Positions 44,901 through 52,063 of a stretch of 64,000 bases of DNA are shown here, in pieces. The translations under genes were made by a program, and so were the position numbers. The notes beneath the pieces were generated by a model. It did no database searches. It was not told the origin of the DNA and was given only the letters and a program-made list of their open reading frames with translations. Positions within the stretch are counted from its first letter, which is position 1. Every line of letters begins with the position of its first letter. This DNA comes from JTS-RE37 sp963756115 (GTDB lineage Bacteria > Bacteroidota > Bacteroidia > Flavobacteriales > Flavobacteriaceae): the NCBI GenBank assembly GCA_963756115.1, contig CAVWMN010000010.1, forward strand, positions 434,001 to 498,000, written 5' to 3'.

Positions 44901-46052
44901 AAGTCCAATATCGCGCGGGTTGTCAAAGCACTGGGGGTAGACCATATCTATGGGGAAACCCCCCATATGAACAAGATATTTGTAGATAGCCTCCACAGGC
45001 ACGCCAATGTGTGCAATGGGTGTTTTAAAACGATCTACACCCTCAGTACAAAAATAGCCCTGGAGAAAAATATTCCCTTTGTGGTAACGGGCCTGTCACG
45101 CGGGCAGTTCTTTGAAACCCGGCTTACGGAGGAACTTTTTTGGGATGAGGGTGCAGATTCTGATACGATCGATAATACCATCCTCGAAGCCAGGAAATTA
45201 TATCATAAGGAGGAAGATGCGGTCAGACAACATTTAAGTGTTGGCATCTTCAATGAAGAAAGCACTTTTGAAAAAGTACAGTTCGTTGATTTTTTCAGAT
45301 ATAGTGACATACGTCTGGGTGAAATGCTGGAATATTTAAGGGAAAAGGTTGGCTGGGTGCGGCCAACCGATACGGGTAGGTCTACCAACTGCCTTATCAA
45401 TCAGCTGGGGATCTATGTTCACAAAAAGGAAAAGGGATATAGCAACTACTCCTTTCCTTATAGCTGGGATGTGAGATTAGGCCATAAAACAAGGGATGAG
45501 ACCCTGGAAGAAATCAATGAATATATAGATGAGGCAGAAGTAAAACGAATTATGGCCGAGATCGGGTATGTAGAACCGAATACCCCTGGCGGGGAAAGGC
45601 AACGGCTTGTAGGTTATTACACCGGAAATTTGAAACTGCCTTCCGCAGCGTTGAAAATGCATCTGTCCGGGAAATTGCCGGAATATATGATCCCGGGTAC
45701 ATTCAAGTACATGGACAAACTCCCCCTGACAAATAATGGGAAAGTAGATAAAACCGCTTTGCGAAGCCTGAATGATGTGCAGCTGGAGATGGATACCAGC
45801 TATGTAGCCCCGCGTAACGAAATAGAAGAGTTGGTGGAAAAGGTATGGAAGGAGGTTCTGCTGCTCGAGAAGATTGGCGTACACGACAATTTTATTGCCC
45901 TGGGAGGCCATTCACTGGCTGCAATCAGGGTGACAGCGCGCCTCACTGCTGAACTGGAATTGAAATTGCCTCTCACTAAGGTCTTTGACCTGCCGACTAT
46001 TGCTGAATATGCCCAATATATTGAATCGACTATCATCAATTTAATGAAATAA
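41910..46052 (+). CDS. NRPS C-A-PCP with PP-loop ATPase inserted in the A domain
   Basis: A 1380-residue synthetase. The C domain (about 10-440) has HHLVTDGVS at 140-148. The A domain (about 455-1290) has LYTSGSTGNPKG at 604-615, YNEYGPTEAT at 742-751, MYRTGDLGRW at 831-840 and A8 LNGFRIELQDIEANL at 858-872. An insert (about 890-1225) holds Cys900/Cys903 and Cys920/Cys923 (a zinc-ribbon-like pair of CxxC), the PP-loop SGGKDS at 964-969, CNGC at 1035-1038 and Cys1161. A9 (LPEYMIP) and A10 (NGKVDK, 1276-1281) then resume, followed by PCP with Ser1335. Pocket residues D, L, T, K, I, G, E, V, G match the well-known asparagine code. The insert resembles N-acetyl-sugar amidotransferase/AANH enzymes and could add sulfur or nitrogen to the bound residue. 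Confidence 0.9.
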   Translation: MFPNPAIKRMKLPLTPSQLTLWMGQKMNPASPLYNTASSYEIFGALNEPRFKMAFQSLMDRTDAFRIRFTEEEGIPCQSVQPELRYDLEVVDFTGDPSELSIREWLEDRSRRVFDLSRQVFDSVLLKIAPERYVWYINMHHLVTDGVSRKIIFSRMEQLYGGLIREAAVLGHQGASYLDYVGSRQEARDGEDNPYWKEKTEGIEESPVLYGVRHIDKTTLATRHILHLGPQRSQKLRTLAADPEFRSWTENLSMFNILATLFFIYLYRISGQGKLAIGAPTHNRVSRKFQETAGYFLEIFPLITTIRSDDTFLTVLQQVKLEVNDHIRHSQQQAIAPELRNTFNVVLNFINTSFTEFCGFKTKSNWIFPGHMDPNHQIRCHVSDFDGSGELALSFDLNHGTFDPENCENVPRHFLKLMDAMLADIHTAVGYPEISTEGEKRGIMEKSVYLPVNQSFFELYTENTAKNSGSTALQYGNKELTYSGLHKKVGQVSAYLTQQGIVAGDTIGLNFFRSPEYVISMLATIRLGCIFVPIASDQPKARIAYILENSGCKLVLTDSDISQTPLQTDIRFLVLNMDSIHHLPDPDNADDTMISDGTDTAYILYTSGSTGNPKGVAVSYGALSNYLLWAAGYYHKEGSFSFPFFTSPGFDLTLTSLFLPLLTGGRIVIYREGNSGPDISLVQVLTDNKVNTIKLTPSHIALIEGRDLSDSQIRTVIVGGEDFKTSTARELVSVFGEKVHIYNEYGPTEATVGSTVCKYDPRKHDGASVPIGRPVTNMSAYILDSYKHMVPNGVVGELYLSGHSLAKGYLNMDALAEAKFVDDILLPGRKMYRTGDLGRWNQEGELEYLGRVDEQVKLNGFRIELQDIEANLASHPAVETSAVVLINEKQHIPENEVINCKECGLPSNYPSSDFDSHGVCHLCNAFKGYKEKTAAYFKTEEDLKQLLNSRKGTGGDYDCISLLSGGKDSTYILARLIHMDLKVLAFTLDNGYISDQAKSNIARVVKALGVDHIYGETPHMNKIFVDSLHRHANVCNGCFKTIYTLSTKIALEKNIPFVVTGLSRGQFFETRLTEELFWDEGADSDTIDNTILEARKLYHKEEDAVRQHLSVGIFNEESTFEKVQFVDFFRYSDIRLGEMLEYLREKVGWVRPTDTGRSTNCLINQLGIYVHKKEKGYSNYSFPYSWDVRLGHKTRDETLEEINEYIDEAEVKRIMAEIGYVEPNTPGGERQRLVGYYTGNLKLPSAALKMHLSGKLPEYMIPGTFKYMDKLPLTNNGKVDKTALRSLNDVQLEMDTSYVAPRNEIEELVEKVWKEVLLLEKIGVHDNFIALGGHSLAAIRVTARLTAELELKLPLTKVFDLPTIAEYAQYIESTIINLMK

Positions 46053-46065
46053 CAACAGTTTACAC

Positions 46066-48402
46066 ATGAAGTCAGTACATCCGAATAAATGTCACCGATT
46101 AACAATTAGCAATCCTATGGATCGGTATAAAGCTGACAGCAGTAAGAGCAGTTTGCCAATTATCCCGGGTTTGGCAATATATTGTTTTTATATCTTGTGT
46201 ATGCTGGGCTTTGGCACATTATATGCCCATGAGATCAATGGTACAATTGTGGATGTAAACAACAAACCGCTTGAAGGTGTTGGGGTATATAATAAAACAA
46301 CTTCAGGGTATACCTATTCCAACATTGCCGGCTATTTTGAATTGGATGGAATTGCTGCCGGGGACATATTATATTTCTATAGCCTGGGGTATGAGAACCG
46401 GCAGCTGGTAATCAATGAATCACAGTTGAATGGGTCTGTCCGCGTGGTCTTAAATGAGTCTGCGCTATCACTGGAACAGGTAGTCCTTGTTTCCAAAGTC
46501 AATGCGCTAAGTAATTTCGTTACCATGGATTTTAAGACCAACCCTGTAAAATCATCCCAGGAGATCCTCCGGAAGATCCCGGGCCTGGTCATTGGACAAC
46601 ACGCTGGAGGGGGCAAGGCGGAGCAGATCTTTCTTCGGGGATTTGATATTGACCATGGAACGGATATTGCCATCAGCCTGGATGGTATTCCTGTAAATTT
46701 GGTATCCCATGCCCATGGGCAGGGTTATGCCGATATGCATTTTATAATTCCTGAAACGCTGGATAACATAGATTTTGGTAAAGGGCCATATTATGCCAGT
46801 AAAGGAAATTTCACCACGGCGGGATACATCACGCTTAAAACCAAAGAGACGCTTGAGAATAACCTCATCTCTCTGGAAGCCGGTCAGTTCAATACCCTTA
46901 GGGGCTTGGCTCTTTTAAAATTGGTTGAGGGAGGCCAAAGCAATGCCTATATGGCCTCAGAATTCAACCTCAGCAACGGTCCTTTCGAATCGCCCCAGAA
47001 TTTTAACCGCCTAAACCTAATGGGACGGTATACCTTCAATAACTATATAAATGAGAAATTCAACGTTACCTTATCCCACTTTAGCAGCAAATGGGATGCT
47101 TCCGGACAGATTCCACAACGAGCGGTAGATCAGGGCGCAATTAGTAGGTTTGGAGCGATAGATGATACAGAAGGGGGAAACACCAGCCGTTCAAATTTTT
47201 ATGTTAACCATAGCAGGGAACTGGACGAACACCGCAGGGTACAATCCGTTGCATACCTTTCCCATTACGACTTTGAGCTTTTTTCCAATTTTACATTTTT
47301 CCTGGAAGACCCTGTAAATGGGGATCAGATACGGCAAAAAGAAGACCGTACCATTATGGGCATGGAAAGCAAACTGGAACGTTCATTCCATATGAAGGAC
47401 CATGATGCCCAGCTTAAATATGAAGCAGGGATAGGGTTCCGGTATGACAAAATCAGGGAGGTGCAGTTGTCGCGTACCAAAAACAGGAAGGAATTGTTGG
47501 AAAGGCTGGCCTATGGAAATACTGATGAATTGAATACGAACCTATTCGCAGAAGTAACCTATAAACTGGGCAAATGGAGCGTAATTCCTGGCCTCCGGGT
47601 AGACTATTTTAAATTTGACTATGAGGATTTGCTCAGTGAAACATACAGCAACCAGGCCGAGGATAAATTTTTTATAAGCCCCAAGTTCAATCTGGTCTAT
47701 GCAGCTTCCCAGGGTATGCAATTATACCTGAAGACAGGGCAGGGTTTTCATTCCAATGATACGCGTGTGGTGGTTTCCAATACTGGCGAAAGAACCCTTC
47801 CCGCAGCCCTGGGTGCCGATTTAGGGGCAATTGTCAAGCCTACAGATCGACTTGTTGTGAATGCTGCGCTTTGGACGCTTCATCTGCAACAGGAATTCGT
47901 ATATGTAGGTGATGCCGCCATTGTAGAACCCAGTGGAAGATCGAAGCGGTATGGAGCTGATCTGGGACTCCAGTACCAGTTAGGCAATAGTATCTATGTA
48001 AATGGGGACGTAAATTATGTCCATGCCAGGAGTACGGACGAACCCAAGGGAATGGATTACATACCGCTTGCGCCCGCACTCACAGCTTCAGGGGGTATTA
48101 ATTTCCGGGACCTGGGCCCTTTTAACGGAGGGGTATCCTTCCGATACCTTCAGGACAGGCCGGCCAATGAGGATAACAGCATTATAGCAAAAGGCTACTT
48201 GGTAAGTGACCTCAACCTCAATTATAGTTATCAGAATGTGACAATTGGTATATTGGTAGAAAACCTCTTTGATACGGCATGGAATGAAACGCAGTTTGCC
48301 ACGGAGAGCAGGTTGTTCAACGAAACGCAGCCTACCGAGGAAATTCATTTTACTCCCGGGACCCCTTTCTATATCCGGGGAAAAATCAGTATCGCCTTTT
48401 AG
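46066..48402 (+). CDS. TonB-dependent receptor with carboxypeptidase-regulatory-like domain
   Basis: A 778-residue outer-membrane receptor. After a long signal region (hydrophobic core near residues 34-52) comes a CarboxypepD_reg-like domain (INGTIVDVNNKPLEGVGVY), then a plug domain with FLRGFDIDHGTDIAISLDG and SHAHGQGYADMHFIIPE, rich in His, and a 22-strand-type barrel ending in Phe. It would import a chelated metal or other ligand using TonB energy. It starts 13 bp after the rightward NRPS gene, as siderophore receptors commonly do. The receptor is most simply read as the uptake partner of the NRPS product; the ligand is inference. Confidence 0.85.
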   Translation: MKSVHPNKCHRLTISNPMDRYKADSSKSSLPIIPGLAIYCFYILCMLGFGTLYAHEINGTIVDVNNKPLEGVGVYNKTTSGYTYSNIAGYFELDGIAAGDILYFYSLGYENRQLVINESQLNGSVRVVLNESALSLEQVVLVSKVNALSNFVTMDFKTNPVKSSQEILRKIPGLVIGQHAGGGKAEQIFLRGFDIDHGTDIAISLDGIPVNLVSHAHGQGYADMHFIIPETLDNIDFGKGPYYASKGNFTTAGYITLKTKETLENNLISLEAGQFNTLRGLALLKLVEGGQSNAYMASEFNLSNGPFESPQNFNRLNLMGRYTFNNYINEKFNVTLSHFSSKWDASGQIPQRAVDQGAISRFGAIDDTEGGNTSRSNFYVNHSRELDEHRRVQSVAYLSHYDFELFSNFTFFLEDPVNGDQIRQKEDRTIMGMESKLERSFHMKDHDAQLKYEAGIGFRYDKIREVQLSRTKNRKELLERLAYGNTDELNTNLFAEVTYKLGKWSVIPGLRVDYFKFDYEDLLSETYSNQAEDKFFISPKFNLVYAASQGMQLYLKTGQGFHSNDTRVVVSNTGERTLPAALGADLGAIVKPTDRLVVNAALWTLHLQQEFVYVGDAAIVEPSGRSKRYGADLGLQYQLGNSIYVNGDVNYVHARSTDEPKGMDYIPLAPALTASGGINFRDLGPFNGGVSFRYLQDRPANEDNSIIAKGYLVSDLNLNYSYQNVTIGILVENLFDTAWNETQFATESRLFNETQPTEEIHFTPGTPFYIRGKISIAF

Positions 48403-48513
48403 CACGGTGTAACCATATTATACAAGGCACTGTAACATTTCCACCAGGGGTATCCAATACACTTTAAGAGAATTTTAAGTAGAAAACTGCATCCAATTCT
48501 GTAACTTTTACGG

Positions 48514-49170
48514 ATGAATCATAAGGAATTGGGATTGTTATTTTCCCTGTTGTGCGTTCTGGGGGTTGGTTATTCACAGTATACGGAAAACGACTGGGCA
48601 GCGCGGGACCAGTGGATGGATGTTACCAAAATATTCGAATGGGCGGAGGTTGATCCGGGAGATATAGTGGCCGATGTGGGCTGCCATGAAGGATACCTCA
48701 GCATGCACCTTGCCAGACGTGTAGGAACTGGGGGTAAAGTTTATGCAGTGGATGTGGTCCAGAGCCACTTAAGTGTGCTTGAAAAGCATGCCAATGAAAG
48801 AAAATTAAATAACATAGCAACGGTTTTAGGGGCATATGATGACCCGCACCTCCCGGAAAAATCATTGGATGTAATTTTTATAATGGATGCCTATCATGAA
48901 ATGGATGAGCATAAAGCCATCCTGGAACATATTAAACATGATTTGAAACCCGGCGGTAGAATCGTCATACTCGAAAAACTCAAAGACCACGCCCGGGATA
49001 AGTCGCGTAAGGCACAGGCAGATGCACATACATTGTCCCCGGGATATGTGAAAGCAGAGTTGGAAGAAGCCGGGTTTACCATAAGTCGGGAATTCCGGAA
49101 CCTGGGGAATTGGGAAAATGAAAAAGATAAAAAAATATGGCTGTTGATAGGTGTGGTGCCGGAATCCTGA
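48514..49170 (+). CDS. Class I SAM-dependent methyltransferase with signal peptide
   Basis: A 218-residue protein with a hydrophobic export-like N-terminus (residues 8-22, ending GVGYSQ). The Rossmann methyltransferase domain shows ADVGCHEGYLSMHLARRV (motif I) and the later LKPGGRIVILEKL. The exported look is unusual because S-adenosylmethionine is cytosolic. Another exported methyltransferase, Pcm, lies two genes downstream. The substrate is unknown. Confidence 0.75.
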   Translation: MNHKELGLLFSLLCVLGVGYSQYTENDWAARDQWMDVTKIFEWAEVDPGDIVADVGCHEGYLSMHLARRVGTGGKVYAVDVVQSHLSVLEKHANERKLNNIATVLGAYDDPHLPEKSLDVIFIMDAYHEMDEHKAILEHIKHDLKPGGRIVILEKLKDHARDKSRKAQADAHTLSPGYVKAELEEAGFTISREFRNLGNWENEKDKKIWLLIGVVPES

Positions 49171-49239
49171 AAAGTCGCATGCATACTTTACACCCTATAA
49201 CCAAGATAAATAAGGGTTTTTTCAAACCAAATCAATGAT

Positions 49240-49752
49240 ATGAAAACAGCTACGGGAGCCCTGATGATTTTCCTGCTCCTTGGACAAATTTCGAGCGGAC
49301 AACAGCCCGACAAAAAAGTGCAGCGGGAAGAAGTTGCGTCGCGCTCATTCTCAGCCACGGCGGATGTGGTTAGCAGTGGTAATTTTGAGTTTGTGGCTGA
49401 CCGGACCATCCCTGCAGGGGGCAGCAGCATCAGTTTAACTACCAATCCGAACCACTTATCTTTTAAGGGCGGGGAAGTGGATATATGGCTGCCTTATTTT
49501 GGAATAGTGTATGCCGGTGCTGGATACAACCAGGAACCAGGCATCCGGTATACAGGGAAACCCGGAAATTACACTGTTGCAATCGATGAGGTAAAACGCA
49601 GGATACGAATCGCTTTTGAAATTTCCAATGGCTCTGAAAGTCATACAATGATATTGAGTATAGGAAAAAAACAGTATGCCACACTGCTGGTAAAAAGCAG
49701 CGGCCGCAGCACGAGCACGTATGATGGCTATATAAGGGATACCGAATTGTAA
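49240..49752 (+). CDS. DUF4251 periplasmic protein
   Basis: A 170-residue protein with a signal peptide (ending SSGQQ) and the DUF4251 pattern: FEFVADRTIPAGGSSISL, EVDIWLPYFGIVYAGAGYN and a C-terminal YDGYIRD segment. DUF4251 is common in Bacteroidetes, and its function is unknown. It lies between two exported methyltransferase genes on the same strand, with gaps of 69 and 53 bp. Confidence 0.8.
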   Translation: MKTATGALMIFLLLGQISSGQQPDKKVQREEVASRSFSATADVVSSGNFEFVADRTIPAGGSSISLTTNPNHLSFKGGEVDIWLPYFGIVYAGAGYNQEPGIRYTGKPGNYTVAIDEVKRRIRIAFEISNGSESHTMILSIGKKQYATLLVKSSGRSTSTYDGYIRDTEL

Positions 49753-49805
49753 CGCTTTTACCGCTTGTGAATTCCTGCGATCCCGATTAACGAAAACTGG
49801 AATCA

Positions 49806-50507
49806 TTGAGAATATATCATTCCATTCTGTTGGCAGGCTTCAGTTTTACAGTGGCTTGTTGTTATAGCCAGGCCGATTTTAAAAGCCTGAGGGAAAATAT
49901 GGTTGAAAAACAACTAATGGCACGGGATATAACCGATGCCTCGGTCTTAGGTGCCATGCGCAAGGTGCAAAGGCATCTGTTTGTGCCCGGAGAGCTCAGG
50001 GATCAGGCTTACACAGACGGGCCCCTCCCGATCGGGCAGGGACAGACTATTTCACAGCCCTATATCGTTGCTTATATGACGCAGGCGTTGAAACTGGGAT
50101 CGAATGACCGGGTTCTGGAAATAGGGACGGGATCCGGTTACCAGGCTGCCGTATTGGGGGAGGTTGTGGATTCCGTGTATACTATTGAAATTGTGGAACA
50201 TCTGGGGATCATGGCCCGGGAAAGACTTAAACAACTGGGTTACACGAATGTCGTGGTAAAGGTTGGCGACGGGTATCATGGCTGGGAGGAAAAAGGTCCG
50301 TTTGATGCTATTATGGTAACGGCCGGGGCTCCAAAAATTCCGCAACCACTGCTAGATCAGTTAAAGGATGGGGGACGGCTTATTATCCCTTTGGGCCCAA
50401 ATAATTCTATCCGCCAACTGGTACTAGCCCGCAAAAAAGAGGGTAAAATCAAGACCCGGAGCCTAATGCCGGTACGGTTTGTCCCCTTCACCCGCAAACA
50501 GGATTAG
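49806..50507 (+). CDS. pcm: Protein-L-isoaspartate O-methyltransferase with signal peptide
   Basis: Pcm methylates isoaspartyl residues in damaged proteins to start their repair. The 233-residue protein shows QGQTISQPYIVAYMTQAL, VLEIGTGSGYQAAVL (motif I), the VEHLG segment, DAIMVTAGAP and the GGRLIIPLGP motif. The first 25 residues form a signal peptide, so this copy is probably periplasmic. The start is TTG at 49806; the next Met is after residue 30 and would remove the signal. Exported Pcm forms exist in some Gram-negatives. Whether a cytoplasmic copy exists elsewhere is unknown. Confidence 0.85.
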   Translation: MRIYHSILLAGFSFTVACCYSQADFKSLRENMVEKQLMARDITDASVLGAMRKVQRHLFVPGELRDQAYTDGPLPIGQGQTISQPYIVAYMTQALKLGSNDRVLEIGTGSGYQAAVLGEVVDSVYTIEIVEHLGIMARERLKQLGYTNVVVKVGDGYHGWEEKGPFDAIMVTAGAPKIPQPLLDQLKDGGRLIIPLGPNNSIRQLVLARKKEGKIKTRSLMPVRFVPFTRKQD

Positions 50508-50618
50508 GTCCTGATCACTTACCCGAATGCAGACTCCGCTAAGTATTTTTGAAGGAACGAAGGTAATAAACAGGACCTTATGGACGTTATGGGTACGATA
50601 ACCCCATAAAATCTTATC

Positions 50619-51410
50619 ATGAGGAATTTAATTGAAACGTGTAAAGCTACAGTCCTGCTTTGTACAATTTTACTTTTTGCATACAGTTGCAGCAAGGATA
50701 ATGACGCCGTTCCGGAGGACCAGGAGCTGACACAGGCCGAATTGAAGACAATCCTTGAAACCGATGATGTTTCTGCTTCGGTAGATACGATTCTTGCGGA
50801 CATTTATGCAAATGATGGTGCCACCGGCAAAGGATCAAATGAATGTTATGCGGCTGAATATACCGAAACAGGGTTTACGGTTGATTTCAATAACTGCGTG
50901 CTGAACGGAACGGACAATGCCAACGGCAGCCTGGCTGTGACGTATGCAGCGGAAGGTGAAAATGCTACCTTTTCGGCAACCTATGTTGATTTTTACGTAG
51001 GAAACATCAAATTGAATGGGACCCGGACCTATAGTATTGATGGAAACGAAACACAAGGGACGTATTCCTTTTCAGTAACAAGTGAAATGACCGCAACCAT
51101 GGAAGATGGATCGGTAATTTCCCAAAATGGTACGAAGACATTCGGTCTGACTTTTGGTGAAACACTGGAATCCAGCACGTTCTCCATTGCAGGCAACTGG
51201 ACGCTCTACATCAATGGCAATACATACTCCGTAGCCGTAACCGATACCCTGACAGGTAACCTGTCTTGCGGATATCTGACCAGCGGGTCAATGGATATCA
51301 ATAAAAACGGGCTGGAGGTTACAGTTGATTTTGGTGATGGTGACTGCGATGAAATGGCATCCGTTATTTATCCCAACGGTGCTACCCAGGACCTTTCGAT
51401 GAAGGACTGA
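50619..51410 (+). CDS. Lipoprotein of unknown function
   Basis: A 263-residue lipoprotein with the lipobox FAYSC at about residue 24. The body is acidic and rich in Thr, Asn and Gly, and reads as repeated beta-strands (for example VTYAAEGENATFSATYVDFY) with four cysteines, consistent with a beta-barrel or beta-sandwich surface protein. No family is recognised. A strong terminator follows 29 bp downstream. Confidence 0.7.
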   Translation: MRNLIETCKATVLLCTILLFAYSCSKDNDAVPEDQELTQAELKTILETDDVSASVDTILADIYANDGATGKGSNECYAAEYTETGFTVDFNNCVLNGTDNANGSLAVTYAAEGENATFSATYVDFYVGNIKLNGTRTYSIDGNETQGTYSFSVTSEMTATMEDGSVISQNGTKTFGLTFGETLESSTFSIAGNWTLYINGNTYSVAVTDTLTGNLSCGYLTSGSMDINKNGLEVTVDFGDGDCDEMASVIYPNGATQDLSMKD

Positions 51411-51439
51411 TACTTTAATACCCGGTAATTTAAAATTAA

Positions 51440-51474
51440 ATACCCCTGGCCAGTAAGGCCAGGGGTATATTTTT
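51440..51474 (+). terminator. Strong intrinsic terminator
   Basis: A perfect 12-bp stem pairs ATACCCCTGGCC (51440-51451) with GGCCAGGGGTAT (51457-51468) around a 5-nt loop, followed by a T-tract. It ends the transcript of the preceding lipoprotein gene. Confidence 0.9.
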
Positions 51475-51694
51475 TAGGTATATAAAGCTGTGTACCAATT
51501 CAATAGTTATCTGGTCATAGCCATTTACCTACAATTCATACACTACAGGAGGCCAACTGTACAAATAAGGGGTCTGTTCTGCCCAAAAAAAGTTACTTTT
51601 CCGAACTATCCGGCCCGTATAAAGTAGTCAGTGGGTCCATTTCATGTGCGGAGTCCGTCAACATCAACCGCTGGCAATTAAATCCTGTACTTCC

Positions 51695-52057
51695 ATGAAA
51701 TTGTTAAAATCGATTTTTTCAGTGTTGTTTTTTGTACTGCTCTTCCTTGTAATATTCCAATCCTGTTACAGTGTGCGTTTAAGAAGTGTCAATGGCGTAC
51801 CCATGCCCGACCCGGTAGGGGAAAGATCTGATTACTACCGCGGAATGCAGGTAATTGAATTGGATACTACGATCTCCATCGATATGGTGACAAAGGACTT
51901 TACACTCCTGATCAAAGAATCGGAATTCTGCCCTACCGGTAGGTTGCATACAGTTGAATACAGGAACACCCTGGGTGGTGTCCTGCTCAGCGGGGTAACC
52001 CTTGGCAGGAAACGAAAAGTACATATAAAGTACGTATGTGTGAAACCAGAAAACTGA
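51695..52057 (+). CDS. Small lipoprotein of unknown function
   Basis: A 120-residue protein from ATG 51695, with a very hydrophobic signal and lipobox VIFQSC near residue 24. An upstream start at 51644 would bury the signal and is rejected. The mature part is beta-rich with two cysteines and a basic C-terminal segment (GRKRKVHIKY). No family recognised. It is 6 bp upstream of the FAD oxidoreductase, so the two are likely co-transcribed. Confidence 0.6.
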   Translation: MKLLKSIFSVLFFVLLFLVIFQSCYSVRLRSVNGVPMPDPVGERSDYYRGMQVIELDTTISIDMVTKDFTLLIKESEFCPTGRLHTVEYRNTLGGVLLSGVTLGRKRKVHIKYVCVKPEN

Positions 52058-52063
52058 GCAATT

